DNA from: Anaerostipes sp.
GTDB taxonomy: Bacteria > Bacillota > Clostridia > Lachnospirales > Lachnospiraceae
Direction: 5' to 3'
NCBI GenBank assembly: GCA_028697725.1
Contig: JAQVEG010000007.1
Span: 1 to 64,000 of the forward strand
DNA: 64,000 bases
The notes beneath the pieces are model-generated. The model was given only the letters and a program-made list of their open reading frames with translations. It was not told where the DNA came from and did not search any database. Below, piece after piece: positions 41,895 through 49,782 of this stretch (position 1 is the stretch's first letter; each line of letters starts with the position of its first letter). The translations under genes were made by a program, and so were the position numbers.

Positions 41895-43485
41895 AGTAGC
41901 GGTATTGGACTGTACCTTGCGAGATGGCGGCTATGTAAATAATTTTGAGTTTTCAGAAGCGACCATTAAGACAATCATTTCAAAATTAGGAAAAGCACAT
42001 ATGGATGTGATTGAATGTGGATTCTTAGAAGATACGGAATATGACAAGGACAGATCAATTTATTCAAGAACAGAACAAATTGTGCCAATGATTGAAAAAA
42101 AGAGAAAAAGAAGTATGTATGTGGCTATGATTGTCACAGGGAAAATGCCTGCATCAAAAGTGAGTCCAAGAACGGAAGATGGAATTGATGGAATTCGTGT
42201 AACTTTTCATAAGAAAGAGATAGACGAAGCCTTTGCTCTTGGCTACGCATTAATGGATAAGGGATATGAAGTGTTTATGCAGCCAGTGGGAACTACAACA
42301 TACAAAGATAGTGAAATCTTAGATTTAATTGAACGAATCAATGAAATGAAACCATACGCATTTTATCTCGTGGATACTCTTGGGAAATTGTATATAAAAC
42401 AGCTAATGAAATTATTTTATTTGGTAGATGATAATTTAGATGAGGACATTGTCATTGGATATCATTCTCATAATAATTTACAGTTATCTTTTTCTAATGC
42501 TCAGGCATTGATTCAAAATAGAGGAAAAAGAAGTGTAATGATAGATGGTTCTGTCCTTGGAATGGGACGAGGTGCAGGAAATTTATGCAGTGAAATTATG
42601 GTGCAGTATATCAATGAAAATATGGAATACAGATATCATACAGATAATTTAATTGAATTAATTGACGATTATATTAATCCAATTTCTTATGTACATCCAT
42701 GGGGATATCGTGCAAGTTATTTTCTTGCGGCGACCAATAACTGTCATCCCAATTATGTGAATTTTCTTTTAGATAAGCAGACATTAAACGTAAAACGTCT
42801 CCATCAAGTATTAAAGAAAATTCCAGAAAATGAAAGAGCATTATACAATGAAAAATTGATTTCATCTTTGTATATGAATTTTCAGGAAAATGAAGTGGAT
42901 GATTCCAAAGCATTAAAGAAAATGGAAGATTGGATAAAGGGAAAAGACTTAGTCGTGGTTGCTCCAGGAAAGAGTTTGTTAGATGAGCGGGAGACAATTG
43001 AAAAGTTTTTAAAGAATGACAATCAATTTATATTAACGGTAAATTGTATTCCAGATGGTATGAAACCAGATGCACTGTTTATTAGCAATCAAAAAAGATA
43101 TCATAATTTAAAGCAGGAATATGACCTTGGAAACCTTGATTTCCCTATAATAAAGACATCCAATATTAGTACAGGGGGAAAGAATTTAAATACAGTAAAT
43201 TATGCAGATTTGGTAATGGAAGATCCTATGATTTCTGATAATGCAGGACTTATGATGTTTAATTTACTAATTCGAATTGGAGTTGAAAAAATGAGTCTTA
43301 TTGGATTTGACGGATATCACACCAATGTAGAACGAAATTACTTTGCACCAAAAATGATTAACAGTGCAGAACGGGATAATTTAAGGAAAATCAATAAACA
43401 TATTATGAAGCAGTTAGAAGTTGTAAAATCACAAATTGAGATTACATATATTACATCATCTGTTTATAATGGGAGCCAAGAATAA
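41887..43485 (+). CDS. HMGL-like pyruvate aldolase fused to a DUF115-like domain
   Basis: 532 residues in two parts. Residues 1-300 form a DRE-TIM/HMGL-like barrel: LDCTLRDGGY at the N-terminus, ECGFLED, a metal-binding HSHNN near 196, and GMGRGAGNL. Relatives include 4-hydroxy-2-oxovalerate aldolases, which condense or cleave pyruvate with aldehydes. Residues 350-532 look like a separate Rossmann-type domain (VVVAPGKSLLDE, FISNQKRY, LIGFDGY), reminiscent of DUF115/Maf proteins that handle nonulosonic acids. It overlaps the CMP-sugar synthetase by 8 bases and the HAD gene by 1. Confidence 0.78.
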   Translation: MNKVAVLDCTLRDGGYVNNFEFSEATIKTIISKLGKAHMDVIECGFLEDTEYDKDRSIYSRTEQIVPMIEKKRKRSMYVAMIVTGKMPASKVSPRTEDGIDGIRVTFHKKEIDEAFALGYALMDKGYEVFMQPVGTTTYKDSEILDLIERINEMKPYAFYLVDTLGKLYIKQLMKLFYLVDDNLDEDIVIGYHSHNNLQLSFSNAQALIQNRGKRSVMIDGSVLGMGRGAGNLCSEIMVQYINENMEYRYHTDNLIELIDDYINPISYVHPWGYRASYFLAATNNCHPNYVNFLLDKQTLNVKRLHQVLKKIPENERALYNEKLISSLYMNFQENEVDDSKALKKMEDWIKGKDLVVVAPGKSLLDERETIEKFLKNDNQFILTVNCIPDGMKPDALFISNQKRYHNLKQEYDLGNLDFPIIKTSNISTGGKNLNTVNYADLVMEDPMISDNAGLMMFNLLIRIGVEKMSLIGFDGYHTNVERNYFAPKMINSAERDNLRKINKHIMKQLEVVKSQIEITYITSSVYNGSQE

Positions 43486-45446
43486 TGTATAGTAAAGTAA
43501 AAAATAAAATTAATATAGTTAGAAAACGTCTGGCATGGAATAAAACTTCTGTAAAGGATATAGCAAAGGAAGAGGAAAAAGCAAAACGAACGAAAAGTAC
43601 AGTGCTAGCAAGAAAGCTCCTTGAATATGATGTTATTTCCTTTGATATCTTTGATACTTTAATTGTAAGAACATTAGATAAACCAACGGACGTATTTTTA
43701 ACAGTGGGTCAAAAACTGGGACTATTAAATTACACCACCATTCGCAGGGAAGCAGAGCTTGCTCTTCGGGATGAAAGAGAGGCAAAGGATGGAAGTCGTG
43801 AAGTAACCTTTGAACAAATATATGATTACATGGAAAAATATTGTGGAATTCCAAAAGAAGAAGGGATGAAAACAGAATTTGAAATGGAGCAAAAGTTCTG
43901 CATTGCAAATCCATATATGAAGGAAGTTTTTGATTTGTTAGTGAACTTTGGAAAGACCGTAATTATTGTATCTGACATGTATTTTCCAGAGGATATGATG
44001 AGAAATCTGTTAAGTTCTTGTGGATATGAAGGATACGATAAATTATTTGTGTCTTGTGATTATGGATATGGAAAACGTTCTGGAAAAATGTATCAGAAAA
44101 TATCCAAAGATTATCTGAATGGGCGCAGTGTAATTCATGTGGGAGACAACGAGGAAGTAGACCGGAATATGGCAAAAGAAAATGGATGGAATACTTGGTG
44201 GTATGAAGATATCCGAACAGCGGGAGATTTGTTTCGTCCGCGTCTTATGTCTCCTTGTGTGGGAAGTGCCTATAGGGCAATGGCAAATATTAAAATGCAT
44301 TCCGGCGCATTTCAGACAAAAAAAGAACTTTTACCAAGATATCAATATGGATATCTTGCTGGAGGAATCATGATTCTTGGATATGTTTCATGGATTCATA
44401 AACAGGCAGTACAAGAAGGCATGGACAAGATTTTGTTTATTGCACGAGATGGATATATTATGAAGAAAGTCTATGATATGCTGTATCAAGACATTCCGTC
44501 TGAATATGTTTATTTATCAAGAAATGCAGCACTAAAACTTACTTGGAACTTTAATCAGTATGAGTTGTTGAAGCAGTTTGTGACGCGAAGAGCTGAATCG
44601 GAAAAACCTTATACTGTAGAAGAAATATTTATTTCTCTTGAAATAGAGCATCTCTTAGAGACAGCAATAAAAGATGGATGGAATAAGGCAAAGGAGATAA
44701 AGGAAGAGGAAGATGCAAAAAAGCTAAAGGAATGGATTGTCTCTCACTGGGAGGATGTTTCTAAGGTTTATGAGACATCACAAAAAGCATTCCGAAAATA
44801 TATAAGTCCTATGCTGAAAGGGTGTCATCATGTTGCGGCCGTTGATACTGGATGGAGAGGTACTTGTCCAGTGGCACTAAAACATTTGATTGAAAAAGAG
44901 TGGGGATTGGACTGTGAAGTTACGGGGATGATGATTGGTTCTTGTAAATATAAGCAAAATAATACACTTCCATTGATTCAGTCAGGAAGTCTGCGAACTT
45001 ATATTTTCTCGCCTATTTATAATGATCATCTTGCTAGATTTCATTATAAAAACAATTTAATTCATAATACATGTGTGGAGTTTATTACAGCTGCACCACA
45101 TCCATCAGTGTACAATTTTTATTTGGATGAAGAAGGGGAATATAAAATTGAGTTTGAATATCCAGAAGTAGAGAACTATGAAATTACAAAAGAGATTCAA
45201 GAAGGAGTTATGGATTTTGTCTCTGATTACAAAAAATATTACCAAGGAGTTCACAGCTTTTTTGATATTTCCGGATTGGATGCCTATTGGCCTCTTCGTT
45301 ATGTTATGGAAAAAAGATTTGATATTGCAGTGAGAAAACCGTTAAAGGATTATGTGTATAACAAGTATGTAGGTGGATTGGAAGGAAAAGGATTCATGTC
45401 AACTTTTGAAGATATGTGTGTAGAAGAATTGGAGGCAAAGGAATGA
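43485..45446 (+). CDS. HAD-superfamily glycan protein
   Basis: 653 residues. The HAD motif I is VISFDIFDTLIVRT (nucleophile Asp), motif II lies in VIIVSDMYFPED, the Lys region in GYGKRSGK and motif IV in HVGDNEEVD, so phosphatase chemistry looks intact. The C-terminal 400 residues are a second domain with FIARDGYIMKKVYD and AAVDTGWRGTCPVAL. Such proteins occur in polysaccharide loci of Firmicutes and Bacteroidetes, with uncertain substrates. Its start overlaps the aldolase stop codon (TAATG). It is the paralogue of the 38338 product. Confidence 0.8.
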   Translation: MYSKVKNKINIVRKRLAWNKTSVKDIAKEEEKAKRTKSTVLARKLLEYDVISFDIFDTLIVRTLDKPTDVFLTVGQKLGLLNYTTIRREAELALRDEREAKDGSREVTFEQIYDYMEKYCGIPKEEGMKTEFEMEQKFCIANPYMKEVFDLLVNFGKTVIIVSDMYFPEDMMRNLLSSCGYEGYDKLFVSCDYGYGKRSGKMYQKISKDYLNGRSVIHVGDNEEVDRNMAKENGWNTWWYEDIRTAGDLFRPRLMSPCVGSAYRAMANIKMHSGAFQTKKELLPRYQYGYLAGGIMILGYVSWIHKQAVQEGMDKILFIARDGYIMKKVYDMLYQDIPSEYVYLSRNAALKLTWNFNQYELLKQFVTRRAESEKPYTVEEIFISLEIEHLLETAIKDGWNKAKEIKEEEDAKKLKEWIVSHWEDVSKVYETSQKAFRKYISPMLKGCHHVAAVDTGWRGTCPVALKHLIEKEWGLDCEVTGMMIGSCKYKQNNTLPLIQSGSLRTYIFSPIYNDHLARFHYKNNLIHNTCVEFITAAPHPSVYNFYLDEEGEYKIEFEYPEVENYEITKEIQEGVMDFVSDYKKYYQGVHSFFDISGLDAYWPLRYVMEKRFDIAVRKPLKDYVYNKYVGGLEGKGFMSTFEDMCVEELEAKE

Positions 45447-46936
45447 TTCTATATTATGGGGTTACAAGTTATCATGTTCTTTGCTGTATGCTTCACAAAA
45501 TGAAATGGAATGCAAATGAGGAAGCACGTTTGTATATTTCTAATACACATCCAGAATGTGAAAAACTTATAGAGGCAGTAAAAACGGGGAATATTTTCTC
45601 AGATGTTGATAGGTTTCTAGATAAGGGAAGAATGCTTCCGTTTAAGAAGAAATATGGAAAGAATCCAAGCAGAGAGCAGTTAATGAAGCTTACACAACAG
45701 TTATGTCAGGAGGTAGAAAGGGATCTGCCATTTGACCCAAATAAAATGAAAGAGTATAACATTTGTGGAGATCAGTATGGTCTGGGAATCTGGTTGATTT
45801 GTAAAGGAAAAGAGTACAACTATTTTGAAGAAGGGTGTGGGGTATATACAAGAAGTCATCTTCTTCTTGAAAACTTAAAGCGATTAAACCCATTCCAGCA
45901 TGATTTGGCATTAGAGTATCAGTGTATGGGACAAAACAAAAAAATCAAGAAAAAATTTGTAGAGTTTTCTTCTCAGGAAGGAATCTTTGATAAAGAACAT
46001 TGTGTTGATTTTTCAGTAAAAAATATTTTAAAAGAATTATCTCAAGAAGAGTTAAGTCAAGTCTTGGGGGTTTTTCAAGTACCAGAGGAAAAACATGGAG
46101 AAAAGGAATCGGTGTTACTTCTTACACAGCAGTTTGTTAATATGGGATTTCTCACAGTGGAGCAGGAAAAAGAAATGTATGATTATATGTTGGATTTCTT
46201 TGCACCAAAAGCATCTCTTTATGTAAAACCTCATCCAAGCGACTGGCAGGGGCTGTATAAAAAGTGGTATCCAGAGGCAACAGTATTTGAGAGATTTATG
46301 CCGTCAGAGTTACTGCCATATGTGATTGATCAAATATTTTCTAAGGGAATCACAGTGTCATCTACCTCGATTTTTGGATTGGAACCATATTTGGAGGAGA
46401 TTGTGTGTTTGGACTCATCTTTTGAAGAGGCTTATACCCAGCTGCCTAAATATTATGTGGCAGGAGAGCTGGTAAAAACTCTTGAACATGCAGATGTGAA
46501 GGTTCGATATGAAGGAGAATTTTCAAGATTATTTGATACTATGACACAGGACATATGCAGCCATGGAGAAAAAGAAGTTTTAATTTCCAGTGAATGCAAA
46601 TGTTCTAACGCAGATTTGATTATTTATCTAAATCCGGAAAATAAGGATGTACTCTTGGAAGAATGGATGGAACAAGATGAAAATATTGTGCCGCTACCAA
46701 TAGAAATTATAGATATGGAAACAGGAAGAGAAGAGATAGAGTTTATTTTCTGTTATTGTAAAGATGAAGAATTGAGAAAAAAACTGGCAGATTTGGAGGT
46801 GGGAAAAGTGTTAAAAAAATCAAAAAAAGAGATTGTGGTAGAACAAGAATATTATAAAAGAAAATGTCTTGCCTTGGAAGGTATGCTAAGAGCAACCAAC
46901 CAAAGGGTGGAAGAGTTAAAACAAAAAATAAAGTAA
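45443..46936 (+). CDS. Sialyltransferase-like GT-B glycosyltransferase, copy 2
   Basis: 497 residues. It has the same plan as the 39626 protein: N-terminus MILYYGVTSYHVLC, D/E-D/E-G motif YFEEGCGVYTR, HP motif VKPHPSDWQGLY, PSELLPY, and the S/T motif VSSTSIFGLEP. The tail is charged and coiled-coil-like (about 460-497). It overlaps the HAD stop codon (ATGA) behind GGAGGCAAAGGA and ends the cluster. The two copies have diverged substantially and probably make different linkages. Confidence 0.75.
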   Translation: MILYYGVTSYHVLCCMLHKMKWNANEEARLYISNTHPECEKLIEAVKTGNIFSDVDRFLDKGRMLPFKKKYGKNPSREQLMKLTQQLCQEVERDLPFDPNKMKEYNICGDQYGLGIWLICKGKEYNYFEEGCGVYTRSHLLLENLKRLNPFQHDLALEYQCMGQNKKIKKKFVEFSSQEGIFDKEHCVDFSVKNILKELSQEELSQVLGVFQVPEEKHGEKESVLLLTQQFVNMGFLTVEQEKEMYDYMLDFFAPKASLYVKPHPSDWQGLYKKWYPEATVFERFMPSELLPYVIDQIFSKGITVSSTSIFGLEPYLEEIVCLDSSFEEAYTQLPKYYVAGELVKTLEHADVKVRYEGEFSRLFDTMTQDICSHGEKEVLISSECKCSNADLIIYLNPENKDVLLEEWMEQDENIVPLPIEIIDMETGREEIEFIFCYCKDEELRKKLADLEVGKVLKKSKKEIVVEQEYYKRKCLALEGMLRATNQRVEELKQKIK

Positions 46937-46955
46937 GGGAAGGATTATTTATTTG

Positions 46956-47001
46956 AAAAATCCTGAATTGATGTTACAATAGCATTGATTTAGGGTTTTT
47001 T
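46956..47001 (+). terminator. Terminator of the glycan cluster
   Basis: AAAATCCTGAATTGATG pairs along all 17 positions with CATTGATTTAGGGTTTT if G-T pairs are allowed, around TTACAATAG, and is followed by T residues. Confidence 0.8.
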
Positions 47002-47036
47002 TATATATTAAGACATGAATGAAAAGGGGTTGAAAA

Positions 47037-49097
47037 ATGAAGGACATAGATTCCATAATACAAATATTATTTGAGAATATTGCCCATACAAAGAAGACGG
47101 ACAAAGCTAGACATGATATAAAAGAGGCTTTAAAAAAGCAGTTTGAAAAAGAATTAAAAAATCATAATTCAATTCAGGCTATGGGACTTATCATGACAAA
47201 GTATGATACCTTAGAAAAGGCAGGGGAGCTTGCTGGATATAGCAAGGATGATATAAAAGCATGGAAGGATAATAAGCACTCTGTGAGTAAAAAAGAGTTT
47301 CAAAAGATTGTCCGTAAAGTGAGATGGAATATTTATATCTTTGCTATGGGACTTATTTTTTGTATTGTTTCAGTCGCAAACCTTATGTTGTTTTCAGATT
47401 TATTTTATTTAGCACCCATGGTTGTTTTTGCGATTCCTACCATTGTATGTTTTCGTAAAGGGAAAAAATATAAAGCCATTTATGATTATGAACATCTGAG
47501 ATTATCTACAGAGGCATATGAATTCTATCAACTATTGTCAGACCGATATTCTAAGCGATTGTTAAACAGTGTGTATATTTTAATTGTAGGATTTTTTGTG
47601 TTGTTGTTTTCTGGCATTACGTTTCGGATACAGGCAAAGAGCAAACCGGGTGAAATTGTTCAGATTATCTGGATGAATATTCCGATGATAGAGTTTGTAA
47701 TGTACCTTGTTTTAAAGAATTTCCTTTGTAGGAAATGGTTTTGGGACTATAAGGAAAAACAAATTCAGGAGAAATACATAAAAAGTTTTCTTAAGGTAAT
47801 TTGTGTTTCTGTTCTATACTGGATACTGGTTTCAGGATTGCTTTTACTACTGCATTCAAAAATTGAGTTTTTAAATAATTATTTTTTTGCAGCAGTGATT
47901 CTTTATTTTGTTGGATGTTTTGTCTATAACTTAACGGCAAGAAAGAAGATTGTAAAAAGAAATTTAGTAAGAAATAAAAGGAGAATTGTATTCATAGGAA
48001 TTTTGGTGGTTGCTGTAAGCTCCTATGAATTGATGCAGACAGGTTCATGGTTGATTCAACCATATGTGTCTTCTGTTCCAAGGGTTTCCCATAAGGAAGA
48101 TAAGATTAAATATAATGATGACAATGGAGTTTATACCATTACTACAGACAAAAAGGATTTTAAGATTCTCCAATTGACGGATATCCATCTTGGAGGCAGT
48201 ACAGTGTCAGCTATGAAAGATTATAAGGCATTAAAAGCGGTATATAAATTGATTTCCAAAACTCATCCAGATCTTGTGGTAGTGACTGGCGACCTTGTAT
48301 TTCCCCTTGGTGTTATGTCCTTTTCTTTAAATAACACGACACCTATGATTCAATTTGCCTCTTTTATGAGGAATATTGGAATTCCATGGGCATTCTTATA
48401 TGGAAATCATGATACGGAAAATGTTGCCAATGGCTCTGTAGAAACGGTCAAAGATATTTTTAAAGCAGCATCTTTTAAGACATCTCAGAATCTTTTGTAT
48501 CCATATGTTCAGCCAGATATTACTGGAAGAAACAATCAATTAATTGAACTTAGAAATGAAGATGGAAGTCTTAATCAGGCATTGTTTTTACTGGATTCCA
48601 ATGACTATACAGGCAGTGGTGTCAATGATTATGATTATATTCATGATGATGAAATTGCATGGTATAAAAAACAGGTGCAGAGGCTGAATGCATTGGAAAA
48701 GAAAACTGTTTCATCCATGTTATTTTTCCATATGCCCCTTCAGGAATATAGAACAGCATATGAACTTTATGAAAAGAAAAGCGATAAGGTAACATATTTT
48801 TTTGGAGAGAATGGGGAGAAGATGATTGACAAGGTGTGCTGTTCGGATTATCCGAGTAAATTATTCAATACAGCAGTAGAACTTGGAAGCACAAAGGCCA
48901 TGTTTTGCGGACATGACCACTATAATAATCTTTCTGTTGAATACAAAGGAATTCGCCTTACTTATGGAATGAGCATTGACTATCTTGCTATGCCGGGAAT
49001 TGAAAATGATACAAAACAAAGAGGTGGAACATTGATTACTGTACATAAAGATTCCACCTATGACATTAGACAAGTTCCATTGAGTTTAATGCAGTGA
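47037..49097 (+). CDS. Membrane-anchored metallophosphoesterase
   Basis: 686 residues. An N-terminal cytosolic helical domain (about 1-95) resembles the small HAAS/DUF1700-like domains. About seven membrane spans follow (95-345), then a calcineurin-like phosphoesterase domain (about 375-686). All metal motifs are present: LTDIHLGG, VTGDLV, YGNHDTEN, FFHMP and GHDHYNN. Related YaeI/YkuE enzymes act on membrane lipids. The substrate here is unknown. Start follows AAAAGGGG. Confidence 0.85.
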   Translation: MKDIDSIIQILFENIAHTKKTDKARHDIKEALKKQFEKELKNHNSIQAMGLIMTKYDTLEKAGELAGYSKDDIKAWKDNKHSVSKKEFQKIVRKVRWNIYIFAMGLIFCIVSVANLMLFSDLFYLAPMVVFAIPTIVCFRKGKKYKAIYDYEHLRLSTEAYEFYQLLSDRYSKRLLNSVYILIVGFFVLLFSGITFRIQAKSKPGEIVQIIWMNIPMIEFVMYLVLKNFLCRKWFWDYKEKQIQEKYIKSFLKVICVSVLYWILVSGLLLLLHSKIEFLNNYFFAAVILYFVGCFVYNLTARKKIVKRNLVRNKRRIVFIGILVVAVSSYELMQTGSWLIQPYVSSVPRVSHKEDKIKYNDDNGVYTITTDKKDFKILQLTDIHLGGSTVSAMKDYKALKAVYKLISKTHPDLVVVTGDLVFPLGVMSFSLNNTTPMIQFASFMRNIGIPWAFLYGNHDTENVANGSVETVKDIFKAASFKTSQNLLYPYVQPDITGRNNQLIELRNEDGSLNQALFLLDSNDYTGSGVNDYDYIHDDEIAWYKKQVQRLNALEKKTVSSMLFFHMPLQEYRTAYELYEKKSDKVTYFFGENGEKMIDKVCCSDYPSKLFNTAVELGSTKAMFCGHDHYNNLSVEYKGIRLTYGMSIDYLAMPGIENDTKQRGGTLITVHKDSTYDIRQVPLSLMQ

Positions 49098-49114
49098 TAT
49101 GTTAGGAGGATACT

Positions 49115-49729
49115 ATGATAAAAAAATACGATAATTATGACAAGAGAATTAGGTTTTATAAACTATTGCTTGAGATGGACAGCATAGATGAGGCGCCCCA
49201 ATATGAATTACCAGATGGATATGAGTTTGTCTTTTATCAACCAGGAGATCGAGATACATGGATTGAGATTGAGCAGTCTGCCAAGGAGTTTGATAGTTAT
49301 GAGGACGGACGAAAAGGATGGAAAAAATACTTTGAGGGGAAAGACCATGAACTGGTAAATCGCATGTTTTTTATTGTAAATGAAGATGGTAAAAAAGTAG
49401 GAACTGCATCAGCTTTTTATGATATTTATGGAAAGGATTTGTCAGGTGCAGGATGGGTGCATTGGGTTTCTGTGCGAAGGGAATATCAGGGGCAGGGCCT
49501 TGCCAGACCATTAATTTCTCATGCACTAAAGATTTTGAAATCATTGGGATACACCAAGGCGAAAGTTCCAACGCAGACAATTACATGGCTTGCATGTAAG
49601 TTATATCTTGATTTTGGATTTTATCCAGAACGTGAAAATGTAAAAGAGAATTTAGATGGATGGAGGGTAATAAAAACACTTACAAACCATCCAAAGTTAG
49701 AGGCGTTTGAGCCAACCAATATTGAGTAA
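49115..49729 (+). CDS. GNAT-family N-acetyltransferase
   Basis: 204 residues. The acetyl-CoA loop is VRREYQGQGLARPLISHAL (R/Q-x-x-G-x-G/A type, about 122-140), preceded by the strand WVHWVSV. The acceptor is unknown. Start follows TAGGAGG 17 bases after the phosphoesterase stop codon, so the two share a transcript. Confidence 0.87.
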   Translation: MIKKYDNYDKRIRFYKLLLEMDSIDEAPQYELPDGYEFVFYQPGDRDTWIEIEQSAKEFDSYEDGRKGWKKYFEGKDHELVNRMFFIVNEDGKKVGTASAFYDIYGKDLSGAGWVHWVSVRREYQGQGLARPLISHALKILKSLGYTKAKVPTQTITWLACKLYLDFGFYPERENVKENLDGWRVIKTLTNHPKLEAFEPTNIE

Positions 49730-49738
49730 AATAAATGA

Positions 49739-49778
49739 AAAGAGGAGATGTAAGAAAATAATTCTTAAATCTCCTCTT
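49739..49778. terminator. Bidirectional terminator between the GNAT gene and mutS2
   Basis: AAGAGGAGAT..TAAG pairs with CTTA.ATCTCCTCTT around an AT loop. A-runs and T-runs on the two flanks suit both converging genes. Confidence 0.8.
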
Positions 49779-49782
49779 GATT

